Shown here: piece after piece, positions 55,701 to 64,000 of the stretch
Layout: the number at the start of each line of letters is the position of its first letter
Numbering within the stretch: the first letter of the stretch is position 1
DNA from: Channallabes apus
Taxonomy: Eukaryota > Chordata > Actinopteri > Siluriformes > Clariidae
Direction of reading: 5' to 3'
DNA length: 64,000 nt
NCBI GenBank assembly: GCA_030522415.1
Contig: CM060113.1
Coordinates: forward strand, 8,051,065 to 8,115,064
Notes under the pieces: generated by a model
Told to the model about the DNA's origin: nothing
Databases searched by the model: none
Seen by the model: only the letters and a program-made list of their open reading frames with translations
Translations under genes and position numbers: made by a program

Positions 55701-58566
55701 AGGTACTAAGGTTTTTTTTCCCTTATTTTGTCTCTCATAATTGAGGTATACGTATGATGATTACAGGCCTCTCTCATCTTTTTACGTAGGATAACTTGCA
55801 CAATTGGTGGCTAACTAAATACTTTTTTGCCCCACTGTAACTCAATGATCTACACAAATTAACCTGGTGCGTACATGGGGAATGGTCACAGACACTAGGC
55901 CACGGTGTGAATGGTTGTAATTTTGGGTTGAGGATTTTACTGTGCTGTACTGTCTGGTTGAAAAGCTCTTTTACACAAAATTTTCTTGTACATGCAGTCT
56001 ACATTCTTAAGTAACCTATCTCTTTTTCTCAGAATGACCCCCCACGCCGGGGCAGGCCAAGAGGCCGTCCTCGTTTACGTCCAATTCTTCCTGCTTCCCG
56101 AAGCTTCTCAACAGCGATGCCAACCAAACAGAGTACAGTAGATCCTACAGAACTTGACCTGCTCCACACTGTGACGCCAATGCCAGCTGCCCAGATGGAG
56201 CCTATACAGCCCATTGACACGCTTCTCGATGACATCATGACGGACCTCCATTTTCTACCCCCTGCGGAAAACCAAACCAGTCAACATTGCTCTTCCAGTG
56301 CTCCACCCATTTCAAGAGCTATGTATCCAAACAGTAATTCCTTAAAACACACAGATCCAAAGCAGCATCTGGAAGGCGAACTCAATGATATCCTCGATCA
56401 GTTTCTAAGGACCTTTGACCAACATGTTGGCTCCAGTGTTTTAGACGAGCCAGAAGAGACATCGCAAGACAAATTTGATGGGGGTAGAAGCAATTCAGAC
56501 CCCAGCACAGATCCAGGGAGAAGCCCTCCTAAAACATATGCACAACTACAACCTCCGAGCTGGCTCCTTCACCATCAAAAAACACAAACAAACTTGTTAG
56601 ACACATCAAACACTCGACCATATATATTGAACCCCTCAATATCAGAGAAGACCCGTGCCCAAGATGGCCACCTGCATGGATTAGAAGTGGAGAAACCATC
56701 CCAAGACCAGAACATTGTGCAAAAGTTTGAAAACCGGAGAATAACTAGGAGCCAGAGCATGAAGAGAAAACTGGAAACGGCCTTTATAAGCCTACAAAAC
56801 CCGGTTAAGAGGAAGTGCAAACAAAACCAAAGTGTTGACCGTAGGAAGACAAGACAAAGGGACCGCCAATGCCGTTTTGGAGGATGTGCTAACAAGAAGG
56901 GAGCGAATAACTTGGACAAAAACAACAAAAATCGGCCTAAAAAAGCTTGCGTTGAAAAAAGGCAAAAACGAGCACGTGGAAGAGGAAGAAGCCGTGGAGT
57001 GGACGGATTTGGCAGAAGGGAGAGAAGTGTTGAATATAGTGACAGAAAGGATGCTCTGTATAGAAGGAAGAAGAGTAATGAGATGAACAAGAATGTTAGA
57101 GAAGCTTACGTAGAGGCAGAACGTAGGTCTAATGATTTCCAGGATGGTCAATCATGTGCAAAGAACCAAATAGGAGGAAGTTGTATTGAGATAGCTTCAT
57201 CAGCTATGGAGAAGGTGAGAATGCTTTTACAGCTCCAGGATGAGGAAGAGAATGAAGGAGCGAATAAGAGCGTGGACAAACGCAGGGTCAATAAAGTAAG
57301 AAATGGTAGATTGGTCAGTTATAAAAGGATTGGTGGAGCTATGGAAAGAGTTCCTGTTGAAAACAGTTTGCAAGATCATTTTGTAGAGATTCAAGAAAGA
57401 ACAAGCAGTATGGAAGAAGTGAGTAAAAGACAAGAAGATGATACCAGAATGGCTGATGAAATGGTGACTGCAGAATGCAGCGTGACCCGCCAGCCGAATA
57501 CGCCTTCGAATGCAGGTAAGAGGAATCTAACAAGTCTGGGGCGTATTTTAAACTAGCCAGCCGTAGGTGCTTGTAAACTTGTATGCAGAAGAGTGTGCTT
57601 TTGTCTGAGCCTTTTACATTGTGCTGTAACACAGCATGAGAAGCAGTTCGAAAAGACTCGTATACAGTATAACTGAAAGAACAGTACATGGTTGCCTTGA
57701 GCCGTCCCAGCTGTTGTGTTATTGGGTCAGATTTTGTGAGACCAATTTTATTTTAAAAAGTGTTGTCGTTTCAGAGGGGTGAAATTATTGCATCAATTAA
57801 GGAGATTTGAAGTTACTGGTACTGGGTTAAGAACTGGCCAAGATGTATTAAAGCCTTCAGGACTGTCCTGAACCTTCAAGTCCATGGAAGAAATGTGGTC
57901 AGAAAGAAATAAGAAAGAATCAGTTTGTACCCGATATTGTAGCCTTCAACGCTTATCAAAGTTGAATTCTTGTTTTTCCTTATTTCTTAGTTATCAGCTG
58001 TTGATATAGTCAGAATATATTCACTTTGTAAGGTCTCATTTTTTCACTTTATTCAAATGCATAACTCTTACAGATCCTCAGAAGACAAATGCAGATTTTT
58101 ATTGGGATTTGTTTTTAAATATATTTTAAATGTTTTTGTTGTGTTTTCAGCTAAAGAGGGAAAAACCGCAAGTAAGGCTACCCTCATCACTACAGAATCC
58201 GTCACAAAAGTAGTAGATTCATGCCAAGATGCTTATGTGCTCCGGAGTAAAGTTGTGCCAACTTCTACCAAAATCACTAAGCACAAAACGGCGGACTTAA
58301 CTTCAGACGTAGGAGATGCATCTGCCATACAACTCTCACTCGCACAACCTTGCCAAGAGTTTCTCAGCCCACACAATTCCACAAATGATGTGCATCAGTT
58401 GACTGTGGATGAAGATGATGATGTGGATGTGCTGGAGGTGTCCAGCCTGACTTCTGAGCCGTTTACTGTTTCGACTCTGATCTTGGGGGTGGTGGATCCA
58501 AGTACCGAGGAGGAGGAAGTGGAAGATGATGTGGAGATTGATGTGCTTGGTCTAGAAATAGATTAG
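52716..58566 (+). CDS. btbd18: BTB/POZ protein with AT-hook, BTBD18-like
   Basis: Four coding exons: 52716-52803, 54307-55535, 56033-57515, 58151-58566, joining in phase to 1071 codons. The N-terminus is a BTB domain of about 105 residues (LLLRQLQKQQNRDELCDTVL, then PVHSCVLSAFSPRLYSTLSS, and LLSLVSLLYSGQF with VLSAAQTLGIDLP). An AT-hook RRGRPRGRPRLRP begins at residue 444. Other basic clusters (RGRGRQRQRGK at the end of exon 2; RARGRGRSRG in exon 3) suggest nuclear DNA or RNA binding. The C-terminus is acidic (DEDDDVDVLEVSS, then STEEEEVEDDVEIDVLGLEI). BTB placement and the acidic ending resemble human BTBD18 (712 residues), which in mouse promotes transcription elongation at pachytene piRNA loci. 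It is longer than that and the middle is not alignable by eye, so the symbol is tentative. ATG 52716 has G at -3. Confidence 0.7.
52845..53360. mobile_element. Non-autonomous Tc1-type element
   Basis: CTATATGGACAAGAGTATTTGG at the left and ATAATTTTGTCCATATA at the right are inverted ends. The body is a decayed transposase reverse strand (GTTGAGGTCAGGGCTCTGTG). It lies in btbd18-like intron 1. Confidence 0.6.
53365..53900. mobile_element. Foldback-type non-autonomous element, fragment 2
   Basis: TTTTGGAGTTGCTCTGA (53488) and TCAGAGCAACTCCAAAACTG (53692) are inverse arms; TTCCTTCCATGGATCAC matches 59620-59640. Confidence 0.55.
57735..57950 (+). mobile_element. Tc1-like 5' transposase scrap, family D
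   Basis: GGGGTGAAATTATTGCATCAA and TACTGGGTTAAGAACTG match the sequence at 63918-64000. It lies in btbd18-like intron 3. Confidence 0.5.
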
Positions 58567-58814
58567 CCTTGGGAATACTTTCTGCTATTCTGGTAAGATT
58601 TGTGTTAGTAGTGAAAGGTAAGTTAATTTGTCCATTTGGATTAGGAGTGTCAAGAGCATGGACCGCGGGCTCAATAAGGGTCCCGATTGAGGCCAACAGG
58701 AGAATTTAGTCCATGTGTTAATTAAAATCTGTGGTTAAAGTAGAATTATATTGTAGCCTTTAATCAAATCGAAAGATTTCCAGGGGGCAAGATTCTATTC
58801 TTCCACTAGGGGGA

Positions 58815-58820
58815 AATAAA
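58815..58820 (+). terminator. Possible polyadenylation signal of the btbd18-like gene
   Basis: First AATAAA after the stop codon, 249 bp downstream. Confidence 0.45.
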
Positions 58821-58844
58821 CTCAGGACGATAAACTTGTTGACA

Positions 58845-59225
58845 AAATTTACTTGGCCAAAAGTAAGTGGACGCTTGACCCACACACCAATATGTGGCCA
58901 TTCCAAATCCTTTTTACTGTAATGATATACTCCATTGCTCTGGGAAGGCTTTCCACTACATTGTGGAGTGTGGCTGTTGGGATCAGTGATCGTTCAACCA
59001 CAAGAGCATTGGTGAGATCAGCCATCGATATTTGGGGTTTTCAGGAGGGTCGAGGTAACAGCTTTGAGATGGTTGGGTTTTTGTTTCTTTCCAGTGAAAT
59101 GAAGTCCTAATGCCATAGCGTATGAAGACATCCTAGACACTTGTGCGTTTCCTACTTTGTTTAAAAAAAAAAATCGGTCCATATTTGGTGATGATGCACA
59201 TGTGTCCGTATACTTTTGGTCATGT
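58845..59225. mobile_element. Non-autonomous Tc1-type element, decayed
   Basis: TTACTTGGCCAAAAGTAAGTGG and the inverse CCGTATACTTTTGGTCATG form the ends. No transposase remains. Confidence 0.5.
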
Positions 59226-59270
59226 CGCCTATGGTCAAATGTAATTATATACTATATTAACGAGAAGGGG

Positions 59271-59278
<8 letters not shown>

Positions 59279-59322
<44 letters not shown>
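59279..59322. repeat. (TA)n microsatellite
   Basis: About 21 TA units after an A run. Confidence 0.95.
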
Positions 59323-59324
<2 letters not shown>

Positions 59325-59442
59325 CTCTTTTCAGAGGAAATAATTATAGCACTTTTTTATATAGAGAATTCTTTTTTTTATTTGTGAACGATTGATTTGC
59401 TGCTGTTACCAGGTATTTTTTGTAGATTCATGAAAGAATCTA

Positions 59443-60027
59443 AACCGATCAGCCATAACATTATGCTCATACCTGCCTAATATTCAGTAGATCCCAAACT
59501 TTCTGACCAAAACAGTAATGCATTTTCTCATTTATTAAGTCAGAACCAGCATTAACCTTGTCATCACTTTGATCTTCACTAGCTCCTCTGTTGAATTGGA
59601 CTGCACGGGCCACTGGTTTTCCTTCCATGGATCACATTTGGTCCGTCCTGACCAGGGCAGACTGGGAACATTCCACAAGGCCTGCGGGTTTGGAGTTGCT
59701 CTGACGAAGTTGTCTAGCCATCACAATTTGACCCTTGTCAAAGTCACTCAAATTTACTTACTTGCCTTATATATTCTACACATTTCTAGGTGACAATGTA
59801 ACAAGAAATTGTAACTGAAGCTACTGTGACACGGGTCAGATTGTGATGGCTAGACGACTGTGTCAGAGCAACTCCAAACCAGCGAACTGGTGGTAAACTC
59901 GGTCCGATCTAAGAGAAGAGCTACTGTAGCTCAAATTGCTGAAAAGGTTCAGACAAAAAGGGGTCCGAATGTGCATTACTGTGAAATTGGAGGTCAGGTA
60001 GTCATAATATTATGGCTGATCGATGTA
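59443..60027. mobile_element. Foldback-type non-autonomous element, complete
   Basis: Ends AACCGATCAGCCATAACATT and its inverse ATATTATGGCTGATCGATG are flanked by TA-rich sequence. Inside, GGTTTGGAGTTGCTCTGACG..GTCTAGCCATCACAA is mirrored by TTGTGATGGCTAGACGAC..AGAGCAACTCCAAACC, so the element can fold over most of its length. Confidence 0.7.
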
Positions 60028-60029
60028 TA

Positions 60030-60799
60030 ATCGCAGTTAAGTCCTTCTCAGTTCCAGGTGGTTTCGGATGTATAAGCTGGCACATTATAATATTTTATTT
60101 ATATTTTTTATATTTTTGTTTTTCTTCTTACACCAGGACTCCTTCTTACACTTTACAGGTGTGATGTGATGATTGAGGGAACAAGTAGAAATAGAAATCG
60201 AGTTCTGCATATTTTTACATCAGTCATGTTAAACGTTGGACTTTACATCATGTCTGTAACCACCGAGAAAGGTTTAAATTTAATTTGTCGCAAGTCAGAT
60301 GTGCTAAATAGATCCCTTTATTCCACCTGGTTTCCATTTAAAACTGTGGTTACAGAACGAGAATAGACAAAGTGCAATCTTTTTTGGACTTTTGCAGACG
60401 AGGACAGTTTAGTTTATTGTGTTTAACATCAAGCTTTAAGCCAGATCTGTATAACAGATCTGTATTTAAGAGTTCTGTGTAACTGTTGCACCACCGTTTG
60501 TGTGCCTGTTTATTATCTCAAACTAAGTACTAAACTGGTTTTCTTAAAAAATTAAAGAAATTTTATTTGTTGTTTGTAAGCTTTTGTTGTGTTTAAGATT
60601 AAACCATTGGTTTGTAATTTTATTGTGTTTGTGTTGTGAAGTATTTGGGGTTGGAGGTTGAGTCTAAAATGGTACAATATGACCTGATGATTTAAGCCAA
60701 GCCTATTTTTTATTTTTTTATTTTATCAAAGCAAAAGTGAAATATAGCAGCTCCCAATTATAGCGGTAATGCACTTATGCCCAAGTTACTTGTATATTA
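60030..60799. other. Spacer, no gene seen
   Basis: AT-rich, no exon or named repeat recognised. Confidence 0.4.
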
Positions 60800-61430
60800 A
60801 TCGGATTGTCTCTTCACTGTCTGTCTGAAATGCTGGCCTCCCAGGAACCCCTTTAATCGCCCAAATATGTGTAAATGGCTTGGTGCGAGATAACTCTCAG
60901 CCGAGTTCCTGTAATAAATTGGTGAATGATTGATTGTGTGTTCAGTTCCTACAGACGGCTGTGTCTATTCTACAAGTTGGCGACAAGTTATCCATCGTTT
61001 GTATTTAACCTCCTAAGGCCCCAATGTCCTCATATGAGGACATGACATTTTATCCGATTTAACCGTCTATATATTTATCCTTGTACCATCCTCATATAAA
61101 AGAACTGTATAATTCTTTTGCCGAGTTTCTTCCTGGTTGAAAACTTTGATAAAATTATATTTATCAGCTGTAAATAAAGAGAAACAGTCAGCAGAAATTG
61201 CAATGTCACAAGAGTAGAGTTCAGGCCTCAGGAGGTTACGGTTCGGGTGTTCAATCGCTGAATGTTTATGGGAACGACTGTAATGCGCATCGCCATTCTT
61301 CTGTAAAACGTTTGCACGGATCAAATGTTTCCCTGCAGCTAAGAGTCTCATCACTGTATTGTGCTTGAAATCTTCTGTCGATCGTTAACAAGAAATTAAA
61401 CCACAAGGCCGGGTTTGACTTGAACGCCTC
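60800..61430 (-). mobile_element. Mariner family A copy
   Basis: Contains the reversed family body (GAAATGCTGGCCTCCCAGGA, CCTACAGACGGCTGTGTC) and ends GCCGGGTTTGACTTGAACGCC. It is interrupted around 61015-61215 by unrelated sequence containing ATGTCCTCATATGAGGACAT, a palindrome. Confidence 0.6.
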
Positions 61431-61734
61431 TTATATTATGTCGCATCAGGATTGATGTCGGGAAAGTTCCTTGTATTCAGAATCTGCTCATGCAGAAGGT
61501 CAATTGATACAGATTGCTAAAATGTCCTGTGTGTAATTCATGCCATCATTTTCGCCGGAAATTCTAATGATAGATTCCAGACTTATCAATTATTCCGTGA
61601 TCAAATAGCACACCCTGTTTATTTGCGCAGTGAACTAAAAGGATAACACCAGAAAAAGGAAAGTATTGTTGAGAATCATGGCAAGTGACTCAACATGCTT
61701 GGAAAAGTTTTTCATCACATTACACATGAGCAGT

Positions 61735-61822
61735 TGATGGTTAAGGACCTTGTGCTGGGATTTGAACCCAGGATCTTCCAATCATAAGTCTAATGCCTAA
61801 CCACCGAGCTATCCAAGCCCAT
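61735..61822 (-). repeat. tRNA-derived SINE, family 2, 5' part
   Basis: The minus strand reads GGATAGCTCGGTGGTTAGGC and CTGGGTTCAAATCCCAGC, a tRNA-like A and B box pair. Not a functional tRNA: no acceptor stem pairing is apparent. Confidence 0.6.
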
Positions 61823-62432
61823 TTTTATTCAATATAATGGCACACCAAGGTTCTAAATTGTTCTAAGCTATTTTATCATGCTTTTAATCGGTTGGTTTTA
61901 AGTTGCATTCATGTAAAACAAAACACTGTTAATAGCTTTAAAAATAATCTGTAAATCCTATAGCTTAGTTTAAAATATATATAGTAGGGTGTTTATGATG
62001 TGTATGATCTCTTAATTTTCAGATAATGTTCAGTTGCGATCAGATGTAAATATCGTGAATTTGTGTTTATATTTGCATGTGCTAATGGTGCACACACACA
62101 CACACACAGACACAATAATCCTGACGTGAACATGTGTTTATTATGCGGTTTTATTGGTTCACAATGGGTGGTGTAGTGGTTAGCACAATGTTTTATGCTT
62201 CTGCTACATATTTCACCTGAGCTGCTCTGGACCAATCGCCTCACAGGGGCGTGGCCATGCCATCTATGATGAACACAGGTAGAGCACCACAGGAGGCATT
62301 ATTTAGCACCTGACAAGAAACTGCATAGAACAGGATGGATGTACAGTGTGTGTGGTACAGCAGTGTGTTACCGCTGTTAACAAGGAGTGTGTAATAGTGT
62401 GTGTAAGGTGTGTGTGGTATTACGCTGAGGCA

Positions 62433-62844
62433 TTAATGCTGGATCCTACGGATGGACTGGATCTGAGGGGTCTGACTGTGGGAGCCCCAGTTCTTCCAGT
62501 GCTGGTAATCTCCGCTGTGCTTCTCACACTCCATGATGTACTGCCTACCTCTGTAGCCCGGGAACTCATAACACACAAAACTGCACACACAATCATCATT
62601 GTGTATGTAGAGAGAGAGAGAAAGAGATCCAGCTTAGTGCCTCTATTAAAATGCATGGTAGAAACAAAACGCTTGTGTGTGTGTCTGGGGATTGAACTCA
62701 CGCGCCACACTGGACATGCATGGAGCCTACTTGGATGCTGCACCAACCCATTGCCTGCAGTGACGGGTAGTCATCACACAGCTCCGTACAGCGACCCATG
62801 AAGTTCTCCTTCTCATAGATCATCATGCGGCTCCTCTGGTGCGC
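62433..62844 (-). CDS. cryba1: Beta-A1-type crystallin, last two exons (5' part outside window)
   Basis: Beta-crystallins are structural proteins of the eye lens. Exons in transcription order: 62844-62703 and 62580-62433, with acceptor TGCTCAG before the first, donor GTGAGT after it and acceptor GTGTGCAG before the second. They encode the C-terminal domain, the last two Greek-key motifs: [23 protein letters not shown], then [40 protein letters not shown] and a final H. The closest family by memory is CRYBA1 (beta-A3/A1); fish have several paralogues (cryba1a/b and cryba1-like), so the exact one is open. The residue before VCY is Phe where family members usually have Trp. The N-terminal domain exons must lie beyond 64000. 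Confidence 0.85.
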
Positions 62845-63046
62845 CTGAGCACACAAAAGCAGAAGTACACCACACATAATCACACACTTTAATGAAGCTG
62901 AATAACAAAACTAACTTTGGTCTTCTGTAGAAAGTTAAAAACTCGGTCTAAATGCACATTAAATCAAACCAGTAAACTTCTTTTTAAAAACAGTTTTAAT
63001 TCATTAATTAATATGATCATAAATATTTGCACGGAATGGTTAGAGT
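62845..63046 (-). other. Intron of the crystallin gene, first part
   Basis: No upstream crystallin exon (FYEQENF or NGAWVGYE type motifs) could be found between 62845 and 64000. Confidence 0.5.
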
Positions 63047-63190
63047 TTATGCCCTGCGATGGATTGGCACCCTGTCCAGGGTGTACCCCGCCTAGTGCCC
63101 GAAGTCTCCTGGGATAGGCTCCAGGTCCCCCGCGACCCTGAACACAGGATTAAGCGAAAATGATATGAAATGAAGAAAATGAATGAATGA
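63047..63190 (+). repeat. V-SINE 3' half
   Basis: TGCCCTGCGATGGATTGGCA to (TGAA)n, the same truncation point as the copy at 12927. Confidence 0.85.
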
Positions 63191-63283
63191 AGGATTAGAG
63201 TTTAAGCTGTAGCGCACAAAAAAAAAACCTGTTTTAATCTGTTTTAATGCATTAATCTCCTATGAACAGTTGAAGGAGCCAAC

Positions 63284-63512
63284 TCCTTTGGCTCAGTGGT
63301 AGGTGTTTCGTCTGCCATGTGGAAGGCTCGGGTTCAATTCCCAGCCAGTGTCCAAAACCCCAGCCACTGGATGCAGTGCCGGTTCCAAGCCCGGATAAAA
63401 TGGGAGGGTTGTGTCAGGAAGGGCATCCGGCATAAAACCTGTGCCAAGTTGTAGTGCGGACTGGATAGTCCGCTGTGGCGACCCCTTACTGGGAGCAGCC
63501 GAAAGACCAACT
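63284..63512 (+). repeat. tRNA-type SINE, family 3
   Basis: TTTGGCTCAGTGGTAGGTGTT (A box) and GGGTTCAATTCCC (B box) precede GAAGGGCATCCGGCATAAAA and CCGCTGTGGCGACCCCTTAC, a widespread cyprinid/catfish SINE body. Confidence 0.75.
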
Positions 63513-63514
63513 GC

Positions 63515-63885
63515 TCTGTAAAGACTTCATAACGCCTCTAATCTGAGCTGCTGTTAATTGGTCATTTTTCAGGCTGATAACTCTAAATGAACTTCTCGTC
63601 TGCAGCAGAGGTAGGTTTTGGTCTCGTCCTCCTGGGACGGCCTTCATGAGAGACAGTTTCATTATGGTGCTTGACGGATTTTGCAAATGCACTTGACAAT
63701 ACTGTTCTCTGTGTCTTAAATAACAACTAACTGTTGTTTTTCTTGTTGTTACGTAATTACCTAATTCCATCTGTGTTATTTTATAGTTTTGAAATCCCCA
63801 GTATTGTTGTAGAATGTAGAAAATAAATCACTAAACAAAAACAAAGAAATTTGCAAGTGACCCCAAACTTTTGAACAGTAGTGTA
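63515..63885. mobile_element. Non-autonomous Tc1-type element, family C, left end missing
   Basis: GCAGCAGAGGTAGGTTTTGG and GCAAATGCACTTGACAATA match 24520-24590; the right end is CCCAAACTTTTGAACAGTAG. Confidence 0.65.
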
Positions 63886-63899
63886 TGTAAAAGTTTTGG

Positions 63900-64000
63900 A
63901 TTGAAAATTTGCCATTTCATAGGGGTAAAATTATTGGGCTGCATCAAGCAAAGAAAACTAAGGTGAGATGAAATGACTGGAACTGGATTAAGAACTTTTT
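63900..64000 (+). mobile_element. Tc1-like 5' transposase scrap, family D
   Basis: GGGGTAAAATTATTGGGCTGC and GGAACTGGATTAAGAACTTT correspond to 57770-57835. Cut by the window end. Confidence 0.45.

Noticed and set aside
62346..62801. 151-codon plus-strand ORF
   Set aside because: It is antisense to two crystallin exons with correct splice signals and family motifs.
1..64000. CRISPR array, bacterial operon or phage-like system
   Set aside because: No regularly spaced repeats with unique spacers, no ribosome-binding-site gene strings; all coding sequence is spliced vertebrate or transposon derived.

Overview
The window is vertebrate nuclear DNA, almost certainly from a teleost fish. Genes are split into short GT-AG exons, introns and spacers are packed with Tc1/mariner elements, V-SINEs, CR1/L2-type LINE tails and a Tf1/sushi LTR retrotransposon, and the exon translations match vertebrate families. 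An ostariophysan such as a catfish is my guess from the repeat types; no species can be named from this sequence alone.

Layout: 1-11.7 kb is repeat-rich and dominated by a nearly intact 5.1-kb Tf1/sushi-group chromovirus (2240-7357, minus strand) inserted into an older mariner remnant. A small one-transmembrane ORF that I read as smim43 lies at 11.77-12.0 kb (minus). The complete bbs7 gene (19 coding exons, 715 codons) runs 15.66-32.06 kb (plus). The complete cyclin A2 gene ccna2 (8 coding exons, 419 codons) runs 36.73-39.56 kb (plus). The complete tmem33 gene (7 coding exons, 252 codons) runs 45.87-42.00 kb (minus), tail to tail with ccna2. A BTB/AT-hook gene resembling btbd18 (4 coding exons, 1071 codons) runs 52.72-58.57 kb (plus). 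The last two exons of a beta-A1-type crystallin gene lie at 62.84-62.43 kb (minus); its 5' exons are outside the window. All exon joins were checked for phase and give uninterrupted reading frames.

These are separately transcribed genes, not an operon. bbs7 followed by ccna2 on the same strand is the vertebrate order (human 4q27), and the smim43-like ORF belongs to the same human neighbourhood; the others are not neighbours there as far as I know. Regulatory sequence is readable in two places: an RFX X-box with a YY1-type motif upstream of bbs7, as expected for a cilium gene, and a CRE/CCAAT/CDE-CHR cell-cycle promoter upstream of ccna2.

The most informative non-genic object is the sushi retrotransposon. 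Its two 383-bp LTRs look identical. It carries an 11-nt self-priming primer-binding site that overlaps the gag start codon, a TATA box 31 nt before the matching mRNA 5' end, and a G-GGA-AAC minus-1 frameshift site followed by a 9-bp stem. No CRISPR, operon or bacterial-type system is present, and I found no wholly new multi-gene system.
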